Shown: positions 34,743 to 44,063 of the stretch, piece after piece
Layout: the number at the start of each line of letters is the position of its first letter
Position numbering within the stretch: position 1 is the stretch's first letter
From: Idiomarina sp. PL1-037
GTDB taxonomy: Bacteria; Pseudomonadota; Gammaproteobacteria; Enterobacterales; Alteromonadaceae
DNA: 64,000 bases
Assembly (NCBI RefSeq): GCF_034422975.1
Contig: NZ_CP139873.1
Location: 372,001-436,000 of the forward strand
Direction of reading: 5' to 3'
Made by a program: the position numbers and the translations under genes
The notes under the pieces: model-generated
Told to the model about the DNA's origin: nothing
What the model saw: only the letters and a program-made list of their open reading frames with translations
Database searches by the model: none

Positions 34743-35347
34743 AGCAATGGGTAAATCTGTACCGCAACGAGCTAAAGCCTGTAAAGCAGAGGCTCACCTT
34801 AACGAAGGTAAGCTCTGTTTTGGGTGTTTGGCTGGCGCTGTTGCTCGTTGTGGTTGGTGTTACTCAGTGGCAAAAGACAGCGGTTGTTGAAAAGAATGAG
34901 CGTTTGTCGGCTACTTTGAATAAGATAAATAATAAACTGGAAGGCAGCCGCGAGAGAATTTCCCGACGACAGCCGAGTCCACAATTGCAGGCAGAAAAAC
35001 AGCAGTTGCAACAAGAGTTGCAGGACGCCAGAAGTTTCAGTCAGCAAATTGCAGAGTTTCGTCAAAGCAGCTCTTCATCCGTTAGTGAGTTTTTACAGGA
35101 ACTTGCAGAAATCACCCCGGAAGACATCTGGTTAACCGATTTTTCAATGTCTGGCGAAAATATCCGTTTACACGGGCAAGCGCTAAACAGTGAAGCCTTA
35201 GTGCTATGGATGGATAAATTTGGGCAATCGAGCTTACTGGCTAATAAGCGTTTTGCGGTTGTTGAACTTAAGCGCAGTGAGCAGGGGTATCAGCAGTTTT
35301 TGCTGCAAAGCGTCAGAAGCAGTGAGGACGAATCAAACAATGAATAA
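34739..35347 (+). CDS. MSHA biogenesis protein, PilN-like
   Basis: The 202-residue bitopic membrane protein begins with the PilN-type motif (VNLYRNELKP), then has one membrane helix at about 26-44, a coiled coil rich in Gln, Glu and Leu to about residue 108, and a small C-terminal ferredoxin-like domain. It would bind MshI through its N-terminus and MshJ in the periplasm. It overlaps mshI by four bases and mshJ by eight. Confidence 0.82.
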   Translation: MKQWVNLYRNELKPVKQRLTLTKVSSVLGVWLALLLVVVGVTQWQKTAVVEKNERLSATLNKINNKLEGSRERISRRQPSPQLQAEKQQLQQELQDARSFSQQIAEFRQSSSSSVSEFLQELAEITPEDIWLTDFSMSGENIRLHGQALNSEALVLWMDKFGQSSLLANKRFAVVELKRSEQGYQQFLLQSVRSSEDESNNE

Positions 35348-35975
35348 CTGGTGGTTACGCGCACAAGAAACCTTTAACTCTATGCCCGGGAGACAGCGAG
35401 CCCTTTTGTCTCTGGCCGGTTTTTTAATTATTACCCTGCCGCTTATGAGTTACGTTATTTCCCCAGCGCTGGAGCAGAGCAAAGCGCTTTCTGTGGAAAA
35501 TGCCCGTATTGCTTCTCAAATAGAGCAGTCTGAGCAATTAGAGCAGGACGTGCAGGCGCAGTTAGCTAATGATATTGATGCTCCGCTCAGGGCGGAAATT
35601 AAGCAGTTGAAGCAGCGGTTAGCTCAGGCAAAAGGCGACTTTTCAAAAAGCCAGGTTTTATTGCCCGCGCAACAACGAAAACAGTTTCTAAACAGTGTGT
35701 TACGTCTTGCCTCAGAACTGGGAATGGATAGTTTAGAAGCTAAAGAGCCGACCGTCGTATTTGAAACCGGGTCTATTAAACTCTATCAACATGCTGTGCA
35801 GGCGGAATTTACCGGGCGCTTTTTCGCGGTATCCGACTTTGTGGATACGTTGCAAAAAGAATACCCGAATGTCCAGTGGGCCCGCTTTGACTATCAGGTA
35901 GGCGACTACCCGACAGCAACAGTAACTATAGTTTGGTATCTGCTAAGTACGGATAAGGAGTTTATCAGTGCTTAG
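35340..35975 (+). CDS. mshJ: MSHA biogenesis protein MshJ (PilO-like)
   Basis: The 211-residue protein has an N-terminal membrane segment (ALLSLAGFLIITLPLMSYVI), a coiled coil and a periplasmic domain, fitting the MshJ/PilO family that dimerises with the PilN-like protein. The frame opens upstream at 35220, but the ATG at 35340, inside the end of the previous gene, yields the expected short cytoplasmic N-terminus MNNWWLRAQE. It overlaps mshK by eight bases. Confidence 0.85.
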   Translation: MNNWWLRAQETFNSMPGRQRALLSLAGFLIITLPLMSYVISPALEQSKALSVENARIASQIEQSEQLEQDVQAQLANDIDAPLRAEIKQLKQRLAQAKGDFSKSQVLLPAQQRKQFLNSVLRLASELGMDSLEAKEPTVVFETGSIKLYQHAVQAEFTGRFFAVSDFVDTLQKEYPNVQWARFDYQVGDYPTATVTIVWYLLSTDKEFISA

Positions 35976-36309
35976 AGTCATTACTTTTTTATTGCTTACG
36001 GTTTCGCTTTCGACTTTTTCGCAAGAGAGGGACCCGACTCAGCCTCCGTTCACTGCCAGTCAGCCTTCAGTGGAAATGGATAGCTGGGGACAGAATATAA
36101 GACTGTCTCAAATTTATTATTCAGACCAGAGTCAGTCAGCGCGAATCAACGGAGAGTGGGTTAAGCCTGGCGACAATGTTGATGGTTTTCGGGTTAGCTC
36201 AGTCAACCCAAACAGCGTTATTTTAGAGAAAAACAACGAGAGAGTAGAGATTACTTTGTTTAAGCCGATAAAACAGAACGAGAAAGGCAATCCGGGGGCG
36301 GTACAATGA
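35968..36309 (+). CDS. mshK: MSHA biogenesis protein MshK
   Basis: This small periplasmic protein of 113 residues has a signal peptide (about 1-18) and the sequence RDPTQPP typical of MshK and PilP-like pilotin/alignment proteins. It probably connects the inner-membrane complex to the secretin MshL. It starts with GTG, with AAGGAG at 35955-35960, and overlaps mshL by four bases. Confidence 0.85.
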   Translation: MLRVITFLLLTVSLSTFSQERDPTQPPFTASQPSVEMDSWGQNIRLSQIYYSDQSQSARINGEWVKPGDNVDGFRVSSVNPNSVILEKNNERVEITLFKPIKQNEKGNPGAVQ

Positions 36310-37976
36310 AGAAAGTTGCAGCAGGAGCGTTATTGTTGGCACTGAGCGGCTGTGCTTATCAACCGAGCTATTCTCCAGATGAAGCCAATAAAGCAATGAA
36401 GCCGGAAGCTTCTGAGAAGAAAGAAACAGAGGCTAAAAAAGAGCTGCCAGCAGAAGTCAGTAACTTCTTAAATCAGACGGCAAATAAAGAACAAGAAGAT
36501 GGACTGGCCTTACTCGAGGAGCCCCGGTTTGTGCTGCAGGCCGATGATGTTGACGCGAAAGCCTTCTTTTATGGGTTAGCGGCAGATTCACCTTATAATA
36601 TTCTGGTACACCCCAATGTCAGTGGCGAAATCTCGTTAAGCCTGAAAGACGTGACCTTAGACGAGACGCTGGATGCCGTGCAGGACATGTACGGTTTTGA
36701 AGTTCGTCGTGCCGGACGTACTATTCAAATATACCCAGCCGGGGTAAGAACTCAAACATTCTCACTGGATTACCTGTCGCTGCGCCGCTTTGGTATTTCA
36801 CAGACTGAAATTTCAGGTGGTGGTGTGAGCGAGGAGCGTAATCAAGGCTCGCGAAATAATTCTGGAAGCAGCAACAGTAATACTCGTTCCGAAGGGAGCT
36901 CTCTGCTCGGTAATAACGGTGGCGATTACAGTCGCGGCAGTCAGCAGAACCAGTTGCAAGGTAATGGCTCCAGCATTAATACCCAGTCAGAAACCGACTT
37001 ATGGGGCGGTCTGAAAGACGTCATTGAAGGTATTATTGGCGGTGGTAATGTGGTGCTTTCACCGCAGGCGGGTATTGTCAGCGTTACAGCTTCGCCTGAA
37101 AAGTTAAGGGCTGTTGGAGACTTTATCGATACACTGGAAACACGTCTGCAACGCCAGGTGATTCTGGAAGCCCGTATAATTGAAGTGACCCTGAATGATG
37201 GTTATCAACAAGGGATAAACTGGCGTGATATGGCAAGCGGGACTGGCTTTGGCGTTGACTTTAACGGAGTGACACCAAGTAACACAACTTCGGCGACTAT
37301 TGGCGGGCTCTTTGGTCTAACCTACGAAGATCCGTCCAATAATTTTAACGGCATGATAGAAATGCTGCAGACTCAAGGTACGGTGCAGGTACTCTCGAAC
37401 CCTCGGGTTAGTGCATCAAATAACCAAAAGGCCGTTATAAAAATAGGCCAGGACGAATATTTTGTTACCGACGTTACCAGCCGCACGACATCGGGAGTTG
37501 GGGATTTGACATCGTCTGATTCCGATATTGAGTTTACACCGTTTTTCTCCGGTATTTCATTAGATGTAACCCCTCAGATAAGTGACGACGGTGAAGTAAT
37601 ACTTCATGTTCACCCCTCAGTGGTGGAAACCAGTGAACAGGAGAAAGTCATTACAGTGTCTGGCAAAGAGTCTGTATTGCCACTGGCTAAAAGCAACATT
37701 CGGGAGTCTGACACCATAGTTAAAGCACGCAATGGTGAAATTGTTGTGCTGGGTGGTTTAATGCAAACCACAAATTCTGAGGAAGTGGGTAAAGTCCCGT
37801 TACTGGGTGACATTCCGTTGTTGGGCGAGTTATTTACTAACCGCCGCAACCGCCAGGAAAAGAAAGAGCTGGTTATATTACTGAAACCGACTGTGGTGGG
37901 TGTTGATACCTGGCGCGATGAACTGAAACGATCTCGCGAACTGCTGCAGGAATGGTTCCCGGATATAGAGCAATAA
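36306..37976 (+). CDS. mshL: MSHA outer-membrane secretin MshL
   Basis: The secretin forms the outer-membrane pore for the pilus. The 556-residue product has a lipoprotein signal with lipobox LSGC (Cys16), an N-terminal STN/secretin domain (LAADSPYNILVHPNVSGEIS), a Ser/Asn/Gly-rich linker at about 180-225, and the C-terminal secretin core (VQVLSNPRVSASNNQKAVIKIG; GEIVVLGGLM; KKELVILLKPTVV). It overlaps mshK and is followed by mshM after ten bases. Confidence 0.93.
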   Translation: MKKVAAGALLLALSGCAYQPSYSPDEANKAMKPEASEKKETEAKKELPAEVSNFLNQTANKEQEDGLALLEEPRFVLQADDVDAKAFFYGLAADSPYNILVHPNVSGEISLSLKDVTLDETLDAVQDMYGFEVRRAGRTIQIYPAGVRTQTFSLDYLSLRRFGISQTEISGGGVSEERNQGSRNNSGSSNSNTRSEGSSLLGNNGGDYSRGSQQNQLQGNGSSINTQSETDLWGGLKDVIEGIIGGGNVVLSPQAGIVSVTASPEKLRAVGDFIDTLETRLQRQVILEARIIEVTLNDGYQQGINWRDMASGTGFGVDFNGVTPSNTTSATIGGLFGLTYEDPSNNFNGMIEMLQTQGTVQVLSNPRVSASNNQKAVIKIGQDEYFVTDVTSRTTSGVGDLTSSDSDIEFTPFFSGISLDVTPQISDDGEVILHVHPSVVETSEQEKVITVSGKESVLPLAKSNIRESDTIVKARNGEIVVLGGLMQTTNSEEVGKVPLLGDIPLLGELFTNRRNRQEKKELVILLKPTVVGVDTWRDELKRSRELLQEWFPDIEQ

Positions 37977-37986
37977 CTAAGGTAGT

Positions 37987-38895
37987 ATGTACTTATACCA
38001 TTACGGCTTACGCGAACTGCCCTTTACGATAACGCCGAACACGCAGTTCTACTTCGACTTGAACAGCCATCACGAGGCTTTCGAGGTGGTTTTAACGGCG
38101 TTAAAAACTGGTGAAGGCTTTATTAAAATTACCGGAGAAGTCGGAACCGGTAAAACCTTGCTGTGCCGACGTTTATTAAACGACATTCCTGACTTTTTTA
38201 AAACCGCTTATGTTCCGGACTCATACCTTGACCCGGCAGAACTGAGGCTGGCCATTGCTCAGGAGCTGGACCTGGAAACCGAAGAAATGACCAACCAGCA
38301 GCAGCTGGCGCGGGCACTACAACAGCGCTTGCTCGATATAAATAAAAACGGGCAGGCCGTGGTGATACTCATTGATGAGGCACAGGCGCTACCGGAAAAA
38401 AGTCTCGAAGCTTTGCGCTTACTGTCCAACTTAGAAACCGAACGGCGTAAATTGGTGCATATTGTTTTACTGGGTCAGCCGGAACTGGATGAGCGTTTGT
38501 CACAAAAAGCCTTTAGGCAACTTCGTCAGCGAATCAGTTTTTCGCATAAATTAACCGCCATGAACGCGGGTGAAACGGCCGATTATATAGCGCACCGTAT
38601 GGATGTTGCCGGTTATCAGGGCACTCCGATATTTGACTGGAAGTTAGTCCGGCGATTACACCGTTGCAGCCGTGGCGTACCCCGTTTAATTAACATGCTG
38701 TGTCATAAAATGCTGCTGCTGGCTTATGGTGAAGGACGTCATCAACTGTCGACGCGGGACCTAAAGTTAGCGGTTAATGATACTGAAGACACAGAATTGA
38801 CTCGCTCTGTATGGCTTCCCGTAACTGTGTCTGTGTGCGTACTTTTTCTGGTGGCAGCCGCGCTCAGTTATTGGCAAATGGGTGGTTCGCTATGA
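37987..38895 (+). CDS. mshM: MSHA biogenesis ATPase MshM (ExeA-like)
   Basis: The 302-residue AAA ATPase is of the ExeA/GspA type, thought to help assemble the secretin in the cell wall. Walker A GEVGTGKT is at 50-57, Walker B is VVILIDEAQAL, and arginine-rich sensor sequences follow. A C-terminal membrane segment (VSVCVLFLVAAALSYW) ends the protein. It overlaps mshN by four bases (ATGA). Confidence 0.92.
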   Translation: MYLYHYGLRELPFTITPNTQFYFDLNSHHEAFEVVLTALKTGEGFIKITGEVGTGKTLLCRRLLNDIPDFFKTAYVPDSYLDPAELRLAIAQELDLETEEMTNQQQLARALQQRLLDINKNGQAVVILIDEAQALPEKSLEALRLLSNLETERRKLVHIVLLGQPELDERLSQKAFRQLRQRISFSHKLTAMNAGETADYIAHRMDVAGYQGTPIFDWKLVRRLHRCSRGVPRLINMLCHKMLLLAYGEGRHQLSTRDLKLAVNDTEDTELTRSVWLPVTVSVCVLFLVAAALSYWQMGGSL

Positions 38896-39968
38896 GCGTT
38901 ATTAATAAAGTTTTGAAAGATTTAGATCGTCGGGGGCAACAGCCCTTCTCGAAAAGGGCGGCGAGTAGCGCCGTTGAGCGCCGCAGTAGCCATCGTTTAG
39001 GGTTATGGTTGCTGGCGCTGATGCTGGTGATTGTTCTGGCTTTAGTTATTTTCTGGTGGCGGTCGGGTTCAGGAAATACGATGACGGTAACAGAGAGTGA
39101 CCCGGTTGAAGCTCAGAAAGTGCAGGAACGGGTTAAGCCACTTATTGACACTGCGGTGATAAAAGTTCCAGCTGAGCGCACGGCTCGCTCTGAAACTGAC
39201 TCGCAGCAATCTAATGAAATAGAGGTACGAGACTTAGAGCCGGTTACGGTTACTGAAACCGAGCAGGAAATAGCCGAAAAAGCAGAGCCCCTCCCAGAAG
39301 AGCCTGTTTTGGCCGCTGAAGAGACCGAAAGCGAGACGCAAAAAAATGGTGAGTTTAGTAAGCAAGCCGTGCAGCTCTCGCCAGCAGAAATTTCCGCACA
39401 ACATATTGAAAAAGCGCAAAAAGCTCAGCAACAGGGACGCTTAACGTCGGCAGAAGACCATTGGCGTAAGGCGCTTGCTGTTACACCTGAAAATAAAGAG
39501 GTGCGAAAAAAGCTGGCGGCTTTGCAGTTTGGCCGGAATAAGGTATCGCAGGCATTAACAACGCTGGAAGCCGGTTTTAAGCTGAACCCGGATGACTTTG
39601 AGTTTCGTCTGTTAAGTGCCCGTATTCTCGAAAAAGAAGCGCGGCCTGCAGCTGCGCTGAGCTTATTGAAGCAAGCGACACCAGACGCTGGTGCCTATCC
39701 GGAATATGTCCAGAAACAGGCGTTGTTGGCCCAGTCGCAGGGTGACTACAAGGCAGCGGCTGACGCGTATCAACGTCTTATTGAGTCTGAACCTGCGCAG
39801 GGCCGCTGGTATTTAGGTAAGGCGGTGGCTCAACAGGAATTTGCGCCTGAGGCGGCGGTGGCATCCTACAAGGCAGCTTTAAAGCGAATCAAGCATCAGC
39901 CGACTCTCGACTTTATTGAGCAGCAAATTGTGACATTAAAGGCAACTGAATCAACAGGTGAGCAATGA
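38892..39968 (+). CDS. mshN: MSHA biogenesis protein MshN, TPR
   Basis: The 358-residue protein begins MSVINKVLKDLDRRG, as in MshN/GspB-like partners. It has one membrane helix at about 37-58, a long acidic Glu/Pro/Thr-rich linker and C-terminal TPR repeats (HIEKAQKAQQQGRLTSAEDH and several after it). The frame opens at 38811 inside mshM; the ATG at 38892 is chosen from the family N-terminus and the ATGA junction. It probably works with MshM. It overlaps mshE by four bases. Confidence 0.88.
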   Translation: MSVINKVLKDLDRRGQQPFSKRAASSAVERRSSHRLGLWLLALMLVIVLALVIFWWRSGSGNTMTVTESDPVEAQKVQERVKPLIDTAVIKVPAERTARSETDSQQSNEIEVRDLEPVTVTETEQEIAEKAEPLPEEPVLAAEETESETQKNGEFSKQAVQLSPAEISAQHIEKAQKAQQQGRLTSAEDHWRKALAVTPENKEVRKKLAALQFGRNKVSQALTTLEAGFKLNPDDFEFRLLSARILEKEARPAAALSLLKQATPDAGAYPEYVQKQALLAQSQGDYKAAADAYQRLIESEPAQGRWYLGKAVAQQEFAPEAAVASYKAALKRIKHQPTLDFIEQQIVTLKATESTGEQ

Positions 39969-41680
39969 AGCGTCCTCGTCTTAAAATGCGACTGGGTGAT
40001 TTGCTGGTTCACGAGCAAATCATCAGTGAAGAGCAACTGCAAAAAGCACTGGAAGAGCAAAATGTTAGTGGGCGTAAACTGGGTGCAACCCTAACCGACC
40101 TGGGCTTTATTTCGGAACATCAGCTGCTCGAGTTTCTGGCGCAACAGTTAAAGCTGCCGCTTATTAGTATCTCAGAGCGTAAAATCCCACCAGAAGCCTT
40201 CAAGCTGCTTCCGGAAGTTCAGGCGCGTCGCCACCGGGCTCTGGTTATTGAAGCCGACGAGAAAAAAGCTCTGGTTGGTATGAGTGACCCGGCCGACTTG
40301 TCTTCAATTGATGCGATAAATCAGTTACTTGCTCCGCGTCACGTAGAGTTGGCAGTCGTGCCTGAAGGCGAATTGATGCAGGCTTTTGATAACCTTTATC
40401 GACGCACCAAAGAAATTGAAACCTTTGCCAGCCAATTACAAGATGAGTACGACGACACCAGTGAGTTTGAGCTGGGGCAGTTAAGTCTTGATGACGACAC
40501 CGATGAAGCCACAGTAGCTAAATTGCTGCAGTCCATTTTTGAAGACGCAGTGCAGGTCAGAGCCTCCGACATTCACATAGAGCCGGACGACCGAAAATTA
40601 AGGATCCGTCAACGTGTGGATGGTGTGCTGCAGGAAAACGTATTAGATGAAACCAACATAGCAAACGCCCTGGTTTTGCGTTTAAAGCTTATGGCCGGGC
40701 TGGATATTTCTGAACGACGTCTGCCGCAGGACGGTCGGTTTAATATGAAAATCCGCAAACACAGTATCGACGTTCGGGTATCAACCATGCCGGTTCAGTA
40801 TGGCGAGTCCTGTGTATTGCGTTTGCTGGATCAGTCTGCCGGGCTGTTGTCGCTGGAGCAAACGGGGATGCCTGACGCTATTGTTAAGCGTATACGGGCT
40901 TTAATTAAACGTCCGCACGGCATGCTTCTGGTAACCGGGCCTACCGGCTCGGGAAAAACCACGACCTTATACGGTGCACTTAGCGAGCTGAATACCGAAG
41001 GCAAAAAAGTGATTACGGTAGAAGACCCGGTTGAGTATCGTCTGCCGCGTATTTCGCAGGTGCAGGTGAACAGTAAAATTGGGCTGGATTTCTCACGGGT
41101 TTTGCGCACCACCTTACGTCAGGATCCCGACATTATCATGGTGGGTGAGATGCGCGACCATGAAACCGTTGAAATAGGTTTGCGCGGCTCTATTACCGGT
41201 CACCTGGTTTTATCCACATTACATACCAATGATGCTATTACCAGCGCCATGCGCTTAATTGATATGGGCGCGCCGCCTTATTTAGTGGCCGCAGCTTTGC
41301 GCGGCATTTTGGCTCAGCGTTTAGTACGCCGGGTTTGCGATAAATGCACCGAAGATTATCAGCCCGATGAAGCTGAAAGTCAGTGGCTGGAGCATTTGAA
41401 AGAGGGAAGTTCGGGCTATTCTTTTAAACGCGGAGTGGGCTGCCAGACATGCAACCATACCGGCTACCGTGGGCGTATTGGTGTGTTTGAACTGCTCGAG
41501 ATGAACACTGCAATGATGGATGCGTTAAGAGACGGGAATACCCGCGAATTCGCGACGGCGGCTAAAGCTCACCCAGGGTATCAGTCCATGGCGACAGTGG
41601 CACTGGACTATGCTCGGGAGGGGGTTACCAGCGTTGATGAGGTATTGTTTCTGGCAGAAAGTGTTGAGGACAGTATCTAA
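39965..41680 (+). CDS. mshE: MSHA pilus extension ATPase MshE
   Basis: This GspE/PilB-type hexameric ATPase powers pilus polymerisation. The product has 571 residues. Tandem MshEN motifs occupy about 8-65 (MRLGDLLVHEQIISEEQL; RKLGATLTDLGFISEHQL), the type shown in Vibrio MshE to bind cyclic di-GMP. Walker A GPTGSGKT is at 325-332, and Walker B is within DPDIIMVGEMRD at 387-398. A tetracysteine zinc site follows (CDKC; CQTC). It ends in a one-base overlap with mshG (TAATG). Confidence 0.96.
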   Translation: MKRPRLKMRLGDLLVHEQIISEEQLQKALEEQNVSGRKLGATLTDLGFISEHQLLEFLAQQLKLPLISISERKIPPEAFKLLPEVQARRHRALVIEADEKKALVGMSDPADLSSIDAINQLLAPRHVELAVVPEGELMQAFDNLYRRTKEIETFASQLQDEYDDTSEFELGQLSLDDDTDEATVAKLLQSIFEDAVQVRASDIHIEPDDRKLRIRQRVDGVLQENVLDETNIANALVLRLKLMAGLDISERRLPQDGRFNMKIRKHSIDVRVSTMPVQYGESCVLRLLDQSAGLLSLEQTGMPDAIVKRIRALIKRPHGMLLVTGPTGSGKTTTLYGALSELNTEGKKVITVEDPVEYRLPRISQVQVNSKIGLDFSRVLRTTLRQDPDIIMVGEMRDHETVEIGLRGSITGHLVLSTLHTNDAITSAMRLIDMGAPPYLVAAALRGILAQRLVRRVCDKCTEDYQPDEAESQWLEHLKEGSSGYSFKRGVGCQTCNHTGYRGRIGVFELLEMNTAMMDALRDGNTREFATAAKAHPGYQSMATVALDYAREGVTSVDEVLFLAESVEDSI

Positions 41681-42918
41681 TGCAGTTTCGGTATCGTGCA
41701 CGGGATAAAGCCGGACAGTTGCAGCAGGGCTCACTGGATGCCAGTGATGAGCGCAATGCCGCCGATGTACTGATGCGTCGCGGCTTGGTGCCGTTATCGA
41801 TTCATTCGGTAAAACGCCAGAACTTCTCTTTGCTGGGCAGCGGCTTTGGAGAAAGTTTAAAGTCTGCGTTTCAGCAAAAAGTGTCGCTGGACGAACTGAT
41901 TATATTTTGTCGCCAAATGTATTCGCTGACGCAAGCTGGTATTCCTATGCTGCGGGCTATTGAAGGGCTGGCAGACACAACCCAGAACAAGCGCTTACGT
42001 AAGACTTTACAGGATGTGCATGGCCAACTGGAGCAGGGCCGTAATTTATCGACAGCAATGTCCCAGCACCGGGGTGTTTTCCCCAGGCTGGTCATTGCTA
42101 TTGTGCATGTGGGCGAAAATACCGGGCAGCTGGAAGAATCCTTTCAGCAGCTGTCGGTTTATTTAGAGAAAGAACAAGACACCAGAAAGCGAATAAAAGC
42201 CGCAACCCGCTACCCAAGCTTTGTTCTTATTGCGCTCGTCATTGCCATGTTTGTACTGAACATTTTTGTTATTCCAACTTTCGCTTCTATGTTCAGCCGG
42301 TTTAATGTTGAACTGCCCTGGGCAACCCGCGCCTTGTTGGGCTCGTCTAATTTTTTCGTCGCCTATTGGCATATGTTGTTGATTGCAATGGTCGGGGCTT
42401 ATTTTGGTCTGCGGTATTACATAGCAACAGACAACGGAAGACTGAAGTGGGACAGCCTAAAGTTGAAAACACCCATTATTGGCTCCATTTTAATGCGTTC
42501 TATGCTAGGTCGTTTTGCCCGCAGCTTTTCGGTCATGATAGGAGCCGGCGTTCCACTGACACAGGCTTTATCTTTGGTTGCCGAAGCGGTGGATAACGCC
42601 TGGATGGAAAAACGTATTATTGAAATGCGCCGCGGCATTGAACGAGGCGAAAACTTGTCGCGAGTTGCCCGTCAGTCAGGCCTGTTTACGCCATTAATTT
42701 TGCAAATGATATCGGTTGGTGAAGAAACCGGCCGGGTTGATGTTTTGCTGTTAGAGGTCGCCGAATATTACGAACGCGAAACCGACTACGATCTCAAAAC
42801 CTTAACCGCTCGTATTGAGCCATTAATGATAGCCGTTGTGGCGGTTATGGTATTGATTCTCGCGCTGGGCATATTTACCCCAATGTGGGACATGATGAGT
42901 GCGTATCAGGGACGATAA
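41680..42918 (+). CDS. mshG: MSHA inner-membrane platform protein MshG
   Basis: This is the GspF/PilC family platform protein around which the pilus is assembled. The 412-residue product has two T2SSF repeats (FCRQMYSLTQAGIPMLRAIE; FARSFSVMIGAGVPLTQALS), each followed by membrane helices, and a C-terminal helix VVAVMVLILALGIFTPMW. It overlaps mshE and mshF by one base each. Confidence 0.95.
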   Translation: MQFRYRARDKAGQLQQGSLDASDERNAADVLMRRGLVPLSIHSVKRQNFSLLGSGFGESLKSAFQQKVSLDELIIFCRQMYSLTQAGIPMLRAIEGLADTTQNKRLRKTLQDVHGQLEQGRNLSTAMSQHRGVFPRLVIAIVHVGENTGQLEESFQQLSVYLEKEQDTRKRIKAATRYPSFVLIALVIAMFVLNIFVIPTFASMFSRFNVELPWATRALLGSSNFFVAYWHMLLIAMVGAYFGLRYYIATDNGRLKWDSLKLKTPIIGSILMRSMLGRFARSFSVMIGAGVPLTQALSLVAEAVDNAWMEKRIIEMRRGIERGENLSRVARQSGLFTPLILQMISVGEETGRVDVLLLEVAEYYERETDYDLKTLTARIEPLMIAVVAVMVLILALGIFTPMWDMMSAYQGR

Positions 42919-43367
42919 TGACCAGAGCCGCAACGGATGAGCGCAAGGGTATTCAGCGGCTGCAGAATATTCTGGTGGTATTGTTGTTGTTGGTACTTGG
43001 CGCAGTGGCCGGCAAAATGGTACTGGTTGAAGAGCCGCAGAAATGGCGTCAGACCGAGTTAGATATTGCGGTTTCGCGTTTTATTGACTCGCTTTGGCTG
43101 GCCAGAACTGAGTGGATGCGGCGCGGTAAACCAAAAGACGTTGCTTTGCTTTATGAAAGTAAAGCGCAGCAAACCACTGTCGTAATGAATGAGCAAGGCT
43201 GGCCGTCTGTTGAACCGGGGTGTTTGCAGCTGTGGCAGCGCTTGGGCAGCAATGTGCCGGGCAGTGCTTTAGATACAGAATTAGAAAACGGGAATTGCCA
43301 TTACAGAATTAACCAAAGCCCTTGGTTTACTTATAAAAGTGACCGGGGTCAGGTTGTTCGGAAATAA
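42918..43367 (+). CDS. mshF: MSHA biogenesis protein MshF
   Basis: The 149-residue protein has one N-terminal membrane helix (ILVVLLLLVLGAVAGKMVL, about 18-36) and a periplasmic remainder. It is named MshF mainly from its size and its place between mshG and mshB. The ATG at 42918 overlaps the mshG stop (TAATG); an earlier in-frame start inside mshG is less likely. Its exact role is unknown. Confidence 0.78.
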   Translation: MTRAATDERKGIQRLQNILVVLLLLVLGAVAGKMVLVEEPQKWRQTELDIAVSRFIDSLWLARTEWMRRGKPKDVALLYESKAQQTTVVMNEQGWPSVEPGCLQLWQRLGSNVPGSALDTELENGNCHYRINQSPWFTYKSDRGQVVRK

Positions 43368-43430
43368 CCCGGCAACCCAGTGTTAAGTGTTAAGGAAATG
43401 TCATAAGATGGATTCTATTGGAGTTTTAGT

Positions 43431-44036
43431 ATGAGAGCTAAAATGAGCAAAAAACAGCAGGGTTTTACCATCATTGAGCTGATTATTGTTGTCGTCATTC
43501 TCGGCCTGTTGGCAGCCGCCGCCATTCCGCGGTTTACCGATGTGTCATCGGATGCTGAAGACGCTGCCCTGGAAGGGGTTGCCGGTGGTTTTGCCAGTGC
43601 AGTTGGCATTGTGCGCGGCGAATGGGAACTTAGCGGTCGTCCGAAAGGGGCAAACGGAACGGGAGCCGGCGCAGAAGTGTCCATGGACCAAATTCTGTTA
43701 TACGTTGATGGAAGCACGGGATACCCGGTGAGTGGTGACAATGCAAATGCGCACGACGAAAATTTAGTAGCAACGGACTGCGTCAGTGTTATGCAGTCCA
43801 TTTTGCAGGGCGCGCCAACGGTCACAACCAATTTTAATAACCTGAACGAAACCCGCTATTTTACTTACGTAACACAAGATAGCGCAGCAGGTAACGATAT
43901 GTGTGTTTATTATTTAGGTAACACCATAAAAAATGAAGCAGACGCGCCATCGGGTGATGATTATCTGACAGTAGGCAATGCTTTCGTTTATAATCCACGT
44001 AATGGCGGCGTGAGTATTCACAGCAACAACCAGTAA
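43431..44036 (+). CDS. mshB: MSHA minor pilin MshB
   Basis: This is a type IV prepilin of 201 residues. The prepilin peptidase site is G11 before FTIIE, with Glu at +5 of the mature protein, followed by a hydrophobic helix. The ATG at 43431 is supported by TTGGAG nine bases upstream; an ATG four codons later is also possible. It lies directly before mshA, as in Vibrio and Shewanella. Two cysteines in the globular part may form a disulphide. Confidence 0.88.
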   Translation: MRAKMSKKQQGFTIIELIIVVVILGLLAAAAIPRFTDVSSDAEDAALEGVAGGFASAVGIVRGEWELSGRPKGANGTGAGAEVSMDQILLYVDGSTGYPVSGDNANAHDENLVATDCVSVMQSILQGAPTVTTNFNNLNETRYFTYVTQDSAAGNDMCVYYLGNTIKNEADAPSGDDYLTVGNAFVYNPRNGGVSIHSNNQ

Positions 44037-44063
44037 TTTTTTCAACCATTGAGAGTATTAATT

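Noticed and set aside
36840..36990. Ser/Asn/Gly-rich stretch in mshL as an inserted repeat
   Set aside because: Low-complexity linkers of this type occur in many secretins; no repeated unit or frameshift is seen.
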